Assembly: GCA_013823855.1 (NCBI GenBank)
Contig: PNMW01000007.1
Location: 147,936-211,935 of the forward strand
Reading direction: 5' to 3'
DNA from: Lysobacteraceae bacterium
GTDB taxonomy: Bacteria > Pseudomonadota > Gammaproteobacteria > Nevskiales > Nevskiaceae
DNA: 64,000 nt
Under the pieces are notes generated by a model. It saw only the letters and a program-made list of their open reading frames with translations. It was not told the origin of the DNA and did not search any database. How positions within the stretch are numbered: the stretch's first letter is position 1; each line of letters starts with the position of its first letter. Position numbers and translations under genes: made by a program. Shown piece by piece: positions 53,407 to 64,000 of this stretch.

Positions 53407-54540
53407 CTAGGCTGGCGCAGGCGGCACCAGGACCGAGCCCAGCACAGCCGCACGACGGGCGCCGGTCACACTCGGGAGATTGCCGGTCTGGCCGGTCATC
53501 CTGCGCATCGCCAGCCAGGCGAATGCGGTTGCCTCGATGAACTCAGGCGCCAGGCCATGGCGCGCACTGGTTTCGACGACCACGCCCGGCAATGCTGCGG
53601 CCAGCAGGCGCAGCAGTTCCTGATTCCTGGCACCACCGCCGCAGACGATCAGTCGCGCGGTCCCGGGCAGCGCGCTGCGGATCGATTCCGCGATGCTGCA
53701 CACGGTCAGCTGCGCCAGGCTGGCCTGAACATCCTGGGGACGCAGCGTCAGCATCGCCGGGTAGCGCCTCACCGCCCATTCGAGCCGGAAATAGTCGCGC
53801 CCGGTACTTTTCGGCGCCGGGCGCGAGAAATACGGATCCGACAGCAGTGCGGTGACCAGCTGCTCGTCGGGGCTCCCGCCGGCGGCGAAGGCCCCGTTAT
53901 CGTCGAACGGCTGGCCCGTGCAGCGCAGTGCCCACTCATCCATCAAGGCATTTGCCGGCCCGGTATCGAAACCGATCACCTGACGTTGTCCATCGGCCGG
54001 CAATGCGGTGATGTTGGCAATGCCGCCGAGGTTCAGCGCGCAGCGATCTTCCTCCGCGTCAGAGAACAAGGCCTGGTGGAAGGCCGGAACCAGCGGCGCT
54101 CCTTGACCCCCAAGCGCGAGGTCGAGGCGGCGGAAGTCTGAAATTGTGGCAATGCCCGTGGCGGCGGCAATCCGATTCGGATCGCCCATCTGCAGTGTCA
54201 GGCCCCTGGCCCCATCATGAAACATCGTCTGGCCGTGACTGCCGATGGCATCAATCGTCGCGGGATCGACGTTGAATGCTGCAATGAGCGCGAGCGTGGC
54301 GTCGGCAAAGGTGTCGCCGATCCGGGCATCGAGCGAGGAGAATTCACCGAGCGTGATCGCCGGCTGCTCGATCGACACCTCGATCAGCCGACGACGCAAC
54401 GCGTCCGGGTACTTGTAGTGCAGGTGGCCGACGAGCGCAACGAGACGGCCGTGACGGAACTCGACGATCACCCCGTCGATCCCATCGGCACTGGTTCCCG
54501 ACATCAAGCCGATGTACCGACCTGTCGCTGGCTCCGCCAT
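53407..54540 (-). CDS. anmK: Anhydro-N-acetylmuramic acid kinase
   Basis: Phosphorylates and opens 1,6-anhydro-MurNAc released during cell-wall turnover, feeding MurQ. 377 aa. GLMSGTSADGIDGVIVEF is the ATP-site start, AIGSHGQTMFHDG the substrate loop, FDTGPANALMDEW and VCGGGARNQELLRLLAAAL the second phosphate site. It is cotranscribed with the M23 peptidase gene, 21 bp upstream. Confidence 0.95.
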   Translation of the reverse strand: MAEPATGRYIGLMSGTSADGIDGVIVEFRHGRLVALVGHLHYKYPDALRRRLIEVSIEQPAITLGEFSSLDARIGDTFADATLALIAAFNVDPATIDAIGSHGQTMFHDGARGLTLQMGDPNRIAAATGIATISDFRRLDLALGGQGAPLVPAFHQALFSDAEEDRCALNLGGIANITALPADGQRQVIGFDTGPANALMDEWALRCTGQPFDDNGAFAAGGSPDEQLVTALLSDPYFSRPAPKSTGRDYFRLEWAVRRYPAMLTLRPQDVQASLAQLTVCSIAESIRSALPGTARLIVCGGGARNQELLRLLAAALPGVVVETSARHGLAPEFIEATAFAWLAMRRMTGQTGNLPSVTGARRAAVLGSVLVPPAPA

Positions 54541-54561
54541 CTGGTCGCCGCCCGGCCTCCC

Positions 54562-55944
54562 TTACTGGGACAGCGCGACGCTCCGGTCGCTCAGGGCGTC
54601 GATCTTGGCTACCAGCGGCGCTGTCAGGGCTCGGAAATGCACAAGCGTCTGCGCATTCAGCGGCACCGCGCGCGGCAATGTCACGGTCACCGGATTCTTG
54701 TGCAGACCATTGACGAGGAACTCGTAGTGCAGGTGCGGTGCGGTTGCCAGACCGCTGGAACCGACGAAGCCGATGATCTGACCCTGCCGGACTTTCGCGC
54801 CGACGTTCATACCGGGCTTGAAGCGCGACAGATGGGCGTACAGCGTCTGGTTGTTGCCGCTGTGGCGAACGATGATGACGTTGCCGTAGCCGCCCTTGCG
54901 GCCGACGAACTCGATCTTGCCGTCGCCGGTCGTATGCACCGGCGTACCCGTCGCTGCGGCGTAGTCGACGCCCTTGTGGGCGCGGATGATGTTCAGGATG
55001 GGGTGGCGACGCTGCAGGTTGAATCCGGAGCTGATGCGGACGAAGTCAACCGGAGTACGGATGAAGGCCTTGCGAAGCGATTCGCCGGACGGGGTGTAGT
55101 AGCCGGCGCGGCCTTCGCTGTCGACGTAGCGGACAGCGCGATAGGTCTTGCCTTGATTGGTGAACTCGGCGGCAAGGATGTCGCCTTCACGCAGCTTCCG
55201 ACCATCCTTGAGGATATTTTCGTAAACCACGGCAAAGCGGTCACCTTCCTGCAGATCCTGCGCGAAGTCGATGTCGTAACCAAAGATGTCGGCAAACTCG
55301 AGGATCATCCGGTTCGACATGCCGGCCTTGCGGCCGTCGGCGAACAGCGAACTGCGGATCTCGCCGACGCTTTCTGCTTGGCGCCGCTCGAGGGCAGCGG
55401 TCAGCGTGGTCGACTCATAACCGACGCCGCGCCGTCGTACGCTCAGCGTCCGGGTTTCGTCGATTGCATAGGTCAGTTCTTCGAGACGGCCGGAAACGAT
55501 GCGCATGTTCAGCACATCACCCGCTTTCAGCTTTTTGAGCTGGGCGCTATCGCCACCCAGCCGCGTCATCAGCATCCAGTCTTGCGGCGGAAGACCAGCC
55601 TCTTCGAAGACGTTCGACAGACTCTGGCCGCGCGCGATGCGAATCTGCGTCCAGGCAGCAGGCTCAGGAACGGCGAGTGCATCAGCGACGGCGTTCTGGA
55701 TGATGTCTTCAAACAATGGGTTCGGGGTGCTCGGCTCGCTGCCGGACAATGTGAATTGGGTGCTTGCTTCAGGACCATCGGCAGCTTGCGCTGCGGCGAT
55801 CGCAATTTCCGATTCGTCGGTGCCTGCCGACAGACGGAGCGCAATGACGGCAGCGACGGAAACTCCCAGGAAAGCAGCGAGGACACCGATCCTGCGCAGC
55901 GAGGAGTTCCGGGCTCCTGCTGCGGAGCTATAATTCCCTGACAT
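54562..55944 (-). CDS. M23 family murein DD-endopeptidase (MepM-like)
   Basis: A 460-aa protein anchored by an N-terminal membrane segment (about 18-37; RRIGVLAAFLGVSVAAVIAL). The middle holds a LysM/opacity-associated region (ARGQSLSNVFEEAGLPPQDW), and the C-terminal peptidase has HKGVDYAAATGTPVHTTGDG (first His and Asp), LYAHLSRFKPGMN and LHYEFLVNG. These enzymes cut peptide crosslinks during wall growth. It is divergent from tyrS and followed by anmK. Confidence 0.92.
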   Translation of the reverse strand: MSGNYSSAAGARNSSLRRIGVLAAFLGVSVAAVIALRLSAGTDESEIAIAAAQAADGPEASTQFTLSGSEPSTPNPLFEDIIQNAVADALAVPEPAAWTQIRIARGQSLSNVFEEAGLPPQDWMLMTRLGGDSAQLKKLKAGDVLNMRIVSGRLEELTYAIDETRTLSVRRRGVGYESTTLTAALERRQAESVGEIRSSLFADGRKAGMSNRMILEFADIFGYDIDFAQDLQEGDRFAVVYENILKDGRKLREGDILAAEFTNQGKTYRAVRYVDSEGRAGYYTPSGESLRKAFIRTPVDFVRISSGFNLQRRHPILNIIRAHKGVDYAAATGTPVHTTGDGKIEFVGRKGGYGNVIIVRHSGNNQTLYAHLSRFKPGMNVGAKVRQGQIIGFVGSSGLATAPHLHYEFLVNGLHKNPVTVTLPRAVPLNAQTLVHFRALTAPLVAKIDALSDRSVALSQ

Positions 55945-56151
55945 AAAAACCCACGAATTGAGGCGCGTGACGGCTGCGCTGGCAAGAGGATCGCTTCCTA
56001 GTTTCGTTGGCTTGCGGATCCGAACAACCGTAACAAAACATAAAAACGGGTTGTTGGCAATTTTTCACGTGATCCTGACCATGCCAGCCGATTTGTACCC
56101 GTCGTATCCGCAAATTTCGCGCCGTCTCGACAGCGGTGCAGCGAGACACCC

Positions 56152-57354
56152 GTGAATATCGAAGAGATCGAACGTGGCACCGAAGAAATCATCCCCGCGG
56201 CCGAGCTCCGTCTTCGTCTGGAGAAAGCCCAGCGCGAAGGTCAGCGCCTTCGTATCAAGGCGGGGTTCGATCCAACGGCCAAAGACCTTCATCTGGGCCA
56301 TACCCTTTTGCTGAACAGACTGCGTGCATTCCAAGAGGCAGGTCATGAGGCCATCTTCCTGATTGGCGATTTCACCGGAATGATCGGTGATCCGACGGGA
56401 AAGAACGAAACGCGCAAGCCACTGACGCGGGAGCAGGTCGAAGAGAATGCGCTGACCTACAAAGAGCAGGTCTTCAAAATCCTGGATCCGGCGCGGACGA
56501 CGATCGAGTTCAACAGCCGCTGGCTTGATGCGCTGGGGACCGAAGGAATCCTCAGGTTGGCGGCACAGCACACGGTCGCGCGAATGATGGAGCGTGACGA
56601 TTTCTCGAAGCGGTTCCGCGATAACCAACCGATCGCGATCCATGAGTTCTTGTATCCCCTGCTGCAGGGATACGACTCGGTGGCATTGAATGCCGATGTC
56701 GAACTTGGTGGAACCGACCAGAAGTTCAATCTGCTGGTTGGGCGGCAGCTGCAGCAAAGTTATGGCCAGCGCCCCCAATGCATCATGACGGTACCGATTC
56801 TTGAAGGACTCGATGGCGTGCAGAAGATGTCGAAATCGCTCGGCAACTATGTTTCGCTGAACGACTCGCCCAAGGACATGCTGGGCAAGATCATGTCGAT
56901 TTCAGATTCATTGATGTGGCGTTACTACGATCTGCTGAGCTTCCGTCCGCTTTCCGAGCTTGAGGCGCTGCGGCAGTCGGTGGCCGATGGCGTCAACCCG
57001 CGAGACGTCAAACTGGCGTTGGGGGTAGAAATCGTAAGCCGCTTTCATGGCGCCGCTGCTGGCCCGATCGCCCGCGACGCGTTCATCGCGCAATTCGCGC
57101 AGGGTCAGCTGCCAACGGATATTCCGGAGATCGTCATTTTGGTCCCCGCAACCGGACTTTCGCTGGCGGCCATCCTCAAGGAAGCGGGGCTCGTCGGCAG
57201 CAACGGTGAAGGCAACCGTCTGATCGAGCAGAAAGCAGTCAGGGTCGATCAGCAGAAGGTCGAGGATCGGAGCCTTATGCTTCCGATGAATGCGACCTAC
57301 CTTCTTCAGGTCGGGCCCCGTCGATATGCCCGGGCGACCTTGCGGTCCGTCTGA
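56152..57354 (+). CDS. tyrS: Tyrosyl-tRNA synthetase
   Basis: A class I synthetase of 400 aa. The HIGH motif is HLGH in [25 protein letters not shown] lies in [17 protein letters not shown], and a C-terminal S4 RNA-binding domain follows after about residue 340 ([20 protein letters not shown]). GTG is the likely start: no earlier in-frame start gives similarity. It ends 67 bp before the first rRNA promoter, in the order also known in Pseudomonas. Confidence 0.96.
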   Translation: MNIEEIERGTEEIIPAAELRLRLEKAQREGQRLRIKAGFDPTAKDLHLGHTLLLNRLRAFQEAGHEAIFLIGDFTGMIGDPTGKNETRKPLTREQVEENALTYKEQVFKILDPARTTIEFNSRWLDALGTEGILRLAAQHTVARMMERDDFSKRFRDNQPIAIHEFLYPLLQGYDSVALNADVELGGTDQKFNLLVGRQLQQSYGQRPQCIMTVPILEGLDGVQKMSKSLGNYVSLNDSPKDMLGKIMSISDSLMWRYYDLLSFRPLSELEALRQSVADGVNPRDVKLALGVEIVSRFHGAAAGPIARDAFIAQFAQGQLPTDIPEIVILVPATGLSLAAILKEAGLVGSNGEGNRLIEQKAVRVDQQKVEDRSLMLPMNATYLLQVGPRRYARATLRSV

Positions 57355-57420
57355 GCCATTATTGAAGTTCGACGGTTGAGGCGCTGAGCGCTGCAATTCG
57401 GTCAAGTTTCCGAAAATGCG

Positions 57421-57448
57421 TTGACAGCCCGCGAATGCAGTCTATACT
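57421..57448 (+). promoter_or_regulatory. rRNA promoter P1
   Basis: TTGACA (57421-57426), 16-bp spacer, TATACT (57443-57448), followed by the GC-rich discriminator CCGCGTCCCC expected of stringently controlled rRNA promoters. Confidence 0.88.
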
Positions 57449-57528
57449 CCGCGTCCCCTGAGTCGGCTACCGGTTTTGGGGGGGGGTGGTAGGAAGAAGC
57501 TGGCGCTTTGAGAAGTTTTCGGAAAGTG

Positions 57529-57556
57529 TTGACAGGGCAGAAAAAGGCCCTATAAT
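57529..57556 (+). promoter_or_regulatory. rRNA promoter P2
   Basis: Perfect TTGACA (57529-57534) and TATAAT (57551-57556) separated by 16 bp, with a GC-rich downstream stretch (TCGCCTCCC). It repeats the layout of P1 108 bp upstream. Confidence 0.92.
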
Positions 57557-57604
57557 TCGCCTCCCTGCTGACGACCTGACGCGAAATGCGACGGTTTGAA
57601 GCCA

Positions 57605-57615
57605 GATCTTTAACA
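57605..57615 (+). promoter_or_regulatory. boxA antitermination element of the 16S leader
   Basis: GATCTTTAACA resembles the boxA consensus TGCTCTTTAACA bound by NusB/NusE in rRNA leaders, and lies between P2 and the 16S gene. Confidence 0.7.
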
Positions 57616-57620
57616 GAACA

Positions 57621-57634
57621 ACAAGTGATTTTTG
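57621..57634 (+). repeat. 16S precursor processing stem, left arm
   Basis: ACAAGTGATTTTTG is perfectly complementary to 59324-59337 beyond the 16S 3' end. The pair would form the RNase III stem enclosing pre-16S rRNA. Confidence 0.85.
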
Positions 57635-57764
57635 TGGGTGCTTTCGGGTGCTTTGGTGCAAGCCAAAAGTATCACGGAGCATCAACAGTCAGTAATGAGT
57701 AGTTGATGACTCTCAGGCCTTGGAGCTGCTTCGGCGCTCTGGGGCGTTCCAGTTAGCTTTAAAT

Positions 57765-59288
<1,524 letters not shown>

Positions 59289-59323
59289 AGAGAAAGCTTC
59301 TCAAGGCATTCGGAAGCATCCAG

Positions 59324-59337
59324 CAAAAATCACTTGT
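59324..59337 (+). repeat. 16S precursor processing stem, right arm
   Basis: CAAAAATCACTTGT is the perfect 14-base inverted copy of 57621-57634, located 35 bases after the mature 16S end. Confidence 0.85.
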
Positions 59338-59408
59338 CATCAGAAATCAGAGTTGCCCAAGGATAGTCCCGGGAAATCGGGTCTGATCCGGCGCTCTACC
59401 CATTGTTG

Positions 59409-59485
<77 letters not shown>

Positions 59486-59541
59486 TCTTCGGAGGGTCCA
59501 CCTCCAACAACGGGACGGAATCTCCAGTCGCCTGGAAAACC

Positions 59542-59617
59542 GGGGCCATAGCTCAGCTGGGAGAGCACCTGCTTTGCAAGCAGGGGGTCGTCGGTTCGAT
59601 CCCGACTGGCTCCACCA
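59542..59617 (+). tRNA. tRNA-Ala (anticodon TGC)
   Basis: A 76-base tRNA with encoded CCA. The acceptor stem is GGGGCCA/TGGCTCC, the anticodon TGC at 59575-59577 inside CTTTGCAAG, and the T-loop GGTTCGATCC. It is the usual second spacer tRNA. Confidence 0.98.
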
Positions 59618-59621
59618 ATTC

Positions 59622-59663
59622 GATTGATCAAAGCGATTTTATGAAAAATCACTTTGATGAATC
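59622..59663 (+). other. Strong hairpin after tRNA-Ala in the rRNA spacer
   Basis: GATTGATCAAAGCGATTTT (59622-59640) pairs with 59644-59663 with only a few mismatches around an ATG loop. It begins 4 bases after the tRNA CCA end and may guide tRNA 3' processing or spacing before 23S. Confidence 0.65.
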
Positions 59664-59688
59664 GGATGCTTCGGTATCTGATCTGAAC

Positions 59689-59701
59689 TGTTCTTTAAAA
59701 A
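59689..59701 (+). promoter_or_regulatory. boxA element before 23S rRNA
   Basis: TGTTCTTTAAAAA resembles boxA (TGCTCTTTAACA) and lies in the spacer leader upstream of 23S, where antitermination elements are repeated in many rRNA operons. Confidence 0.65.
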
Positions 59702-59720
59702 TTAGGGTTGTAGTTAAACA
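59700..59720 (+). repeat. 23S precursor processing stem, left arm
   Basis: A 21-base arm complementary to 62798-62818 with two differences that still allow G-U pairing. Together they enclose pre-23S rRNA, as expected for the RNase III stem. Confidence 0.8.
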
Positions 59721-59870
59721 CTGTAGAGCAACAGCGTGACAATTCAGTAATGAGTTGTGACGTTCTCAATGCCTTTGGTGCTTAACGGCGGAAGTAAATG
59801 TGAATGTAGGAATAGTTGTGGTTATGAGCCAATAGGCTTCAGGCAAACGAAAGAATGTTTGAGGTTATAT

Positions 59871-62705
<2,835 letters not shown>

Positions 62706-62797
62706 ATAACGCTCAAGCGTTCTTGACCGGATATTCCGGGCAAGACACAGCGTTCCTACAAGACGTAAAGTGGCAAAGGCATTGATGTTGCCCAACA

Positions 62798-62818
62798 TGT
62801 TTGACTACAACCCCAATT
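62798..62818 (+). repeat. 23S precursor processing stem, right arm
   Basis: The inverted partner of 59700-59720 (19 of 21 positions match), located between 23S and 5S rRNA. Confidence 0.8.
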
Positions 62819-62855
62819 CGAGAGACCAGACGCAAGGCTGGTCCCTCAAACAGTT

Positions 62856-62973
62856 TGCCTGGCGGCCATAGCGAGTTGGAACCACCCGTTCCCATCCCGA
62901 ACACGGAAGTGAAACAACTCAGCGCCGATGGTAGTGTGGCTAAGACCATGCGAGAGTAGGACACTGCCAGGCT
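62856..62973 (+). rRNA. rrf: 5S ribosomal RNA
   Basis: About 118 bases, starting TGCCTGGCGGCCATAGCG and ending CACTGCCAGGCT, with the two ends complementary (TGCCTGGC/GCCAGGC). The internal CCCATCCCGAACACGGAAGT and GAAAC-AGCGCCGATGGTAGT segments match bacterial 5S. The 3' end is placed to within a base or two. Confidence 0.97.
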
Positions 62974-62981
62974 CCAAATGG

Positions 62982-63019
62982 AAAACCCCAGATCGCTAAC
63001 ACGATCTGGGGTTTTTTAT
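62982..63019 (+). terminator. rRNA operon terminator
   Basis: A 14-bp stem (62982-62995 with 63002-63015; AAAACCCCAGATCG) with a 6-base loop, followed by a T-run (TTTTTTATT). It lies 9 bp after 5S and also separates the operon from the convergent dtd gene. Confidence 0.95.
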
Positions 63020-63067
63020 TGCTCCACACCGCAGTAAAACACAAGAAACAGAGCGTCCATCGAGGCT

Positions 63068-63514
63068 TCACGTCTGTAGCCAGAACGTTACTGGCCCGTC
63101 GTTCACCAGACTCACTTGCATGTTCGCGCCGAATATCCCAGCACACGAGCCAGGCCATGCCACCGCCGCTTCGCAAACCAGCGCCTCAAAGTGAAGTCGT
63201 GCCTGCTCTGGCGCCGCTGCTGACGTAAAACTCGCACGCATTCCCCGCCGCGTATCCGCCGCCAGCGTGAACTGCGGGACCAACAGCAGCCCCCCACGAT
63301 CAGGCCCCAAGTCACGAAGACTTCGATTCATCAATCGCGTAACGTCTTCGAATACCCGGTAGCCCAAGAGTCGCTCAAGCAGACGCTGACGTTTTACGGT
63401 GTCGTCTTCGGGCTGAATCCCCACAAGTACGAGCAAGCCGACGTTAATCTTCGCCACACAGGCACCCGACACATCAACGCGCGCCTCCCGTACACGCTGT
63501 AACAAGCCAATCAT
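63068..63514 (-). CDS. dtd: D-aminoacyl-tRNA deacylase
   Basis: Removes D-amino acids (and glycine mischarged on tRNA-Ala) from tRNA. 148 aa. The start MIGLLQRVREARVDV, the loop LLVPQFTLAADTRRG (usually SQFT in place of PQFT) and the C-terminal VNDGPVTFWLQT, containing the GPVTF active-site motif, identify the DTD1 family. The frame is open to 63688 but the family begins at 63514. It is divergent from the acyltransferase gene with 49 bp between. Confidence 0.93.
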   Translation of the reverse strand: MIGLLQRVREARVDVSGACVAKINVGLLVLVGIQPEDDTVKRQRLLERLLGYRVFEDVTRLMNRSLRDLGPDRGGLLLVPQFTLAADTRRGMRASFTSAAAPEQARLHFEALVCEAAVAWPGSCAGIFGANMQVSLVNDGPVTFWLQT

Positions 63515-63563
63515 TGTGTCATTCGTCTCGTGAAAGTGCCGACTTAGCCAGCATAATTCGATA

Positions 63564-64000
63564 ATGCAGATACTACTCGGCACCCTGCTGCGCTTTCTTG
63601 GCTCTCTGCCGTTGGCCTGCACGAGAAGCCTGGGTGTGCTGCTTGGGCTGGGATTAGTCTGTTTTCCAAATCGGTTCAAGCGGATCACCGAACGACACTT
63701 GGTACGTTGCTTTCCTCAAATGACGTCGGCAGAACGCACTGTTCTCGCACGTGAAAGCCTTCGCGCCAGTGCTCAGGCGATCGCCGAGGCCCCGGCAATC
63801 TGGTTCGGTCCACTGCGGCGGCGCCAACGTTGGATCGACACCAACCACGATCAGCTCGAAAGAATTCGCCAAGCGCATGCGGCCAGGCGCGGTGTGATCC
63901 TGCTGACGCCGCATCAAGGTGCATGGGAACTCGCGAGCTTCTATTGCGCGCAAGTGGCGGCGCTGACTGTGCTCTACAAACCGCAGAAAGGCTTCGCCGA
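63564..64000 (+). CDS. Lysophospholipid/lipid A acyltransferase (LpxL/LpxM/HtrB family), partial
   Basis: An open frame of 145 complete codons that runs off the right edge. MQILLGTLLRFLGSLPLACT begins with a membrane anchor, and ERHLVRCFPQMTSAERTVLA followed by LLTPHQGAWELASFYCAQ contains the H-x4-E acyltransferase motif (HQGAWE; usually HFGNWE). VLYKPQK follows, as in the family. The product probably adds a secondary acyl chain to lipid A. The 3' half lies outside the window, so the exact member is not decided. Confidence 0.88.
   Translation, partial: MQILLGTLLRFLGSLPLACTRSLGVLLGLGLVCFPNRFKRITERHLVRCFPQMTSAERTVLARESLRASAQAIAEAPAIWFGPLRRRQRWIDTNHDQLERIRQAHAARRGVILLTPHQGAWELASFYCAQVAALTVLYKPQKGFA

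Larger units (their letters stand above)
57355..57764 (+). other. rRNA operon promoter and leader region
   Basis: This 410-bp stretch has no gene. It holds two promoter modules (57421-57448 and 57529-57556), each preceded by a related TTTCCGAAAA/TTTCGGAAA element, a run of nine G at 57478-57486 between them, a boxA element at 57605-57615 and the left arm of the 16S processing stem at 57621-57634. Confidence 0.85.

Overview
This window comes from a GC-rich free-living gammaproteobacterium. The 16S rRNA, the gene families and the gene order argC / coiled-coil membrane protein / bactofilin / erpA / anmK / M23 peptidase / tyrS / rrn (an order I remember from Pseudomonas) all fit. An XanB2-type chorismatase and the general gene content hint at the Nevskiales/Xanthomonadales side, but I cannot name a species. 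The DNA looks like ordinary chromosome: about 57 protein genes, one complete rRNA operon, and no insertion sequence, prophage or CRISPR array. Layout, 0-20 kb: peptide deformylase, a glutathione transferase, an orphan TadG-like protein with a thioesterase, cstA-ybdD, thrB, convergent trkH/trkA, glpK, an ECF sigma/anti-sigma pair divergent from hemB-aroE, then argS, an FtsN-like SPOR gene and a 55-codon gene, and ydfG with a small unknown partner. 19-25 kb: a leftward, tightly overlapping set (TetR regulator, acyl-CoA ligase, two related outer-membrane beta-barrel proteins, a lipoprotein lipase) that looks like an uptake and activation system for a hydrophobic ester. 25-34 kb: a patatin phospholipase divergent from an mprF/lpiA-acvB pair (lysyl-phosphatidylglycerol synthesis and turnover), MltD-type lytic transglycosylase, a small membrane protein and proline iminopeptidase. 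34-41.5 kb: phenylalanine/tyrosine catabolism (Lrp regulator, phhA, hpd, hmgA, fah), interrupted by a Cpx-like envelope-stress module (spy, cpxR, cpxA). 41.5-46.9 kb: chorismatase-fmt-rsmB as one overlapping leftward operon, pirin, a HAD phosphatase and rppH. 46.9-53.4 kb: iron handling (TonB receptor, bfd, bfr), hemJ, argC, bactofilin and erpA. 53.4-57.4 kb: cell-wall recycling and remodelling (anmK, M23 endopeptidase) and tyrS. 57.4-63 kb: rRNA operon 16S-Ile-Ala-23S-5S with tandem promoters, boxA elements, processing stems and a terminator. 63-64 kb: dtd, divergent from a lipid A acyltransferase gene cut by the window edge. The regulatory signals I find most convincing are a Fur box between the TonB receptor and bfd, a CpxR box between spy and cpxR, and a 14-bp inverted repeat over the lrp start codon facing phhA. 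Start codons were adjusted by family length and ribosome-binding sites where the longest frame was clearly too long.
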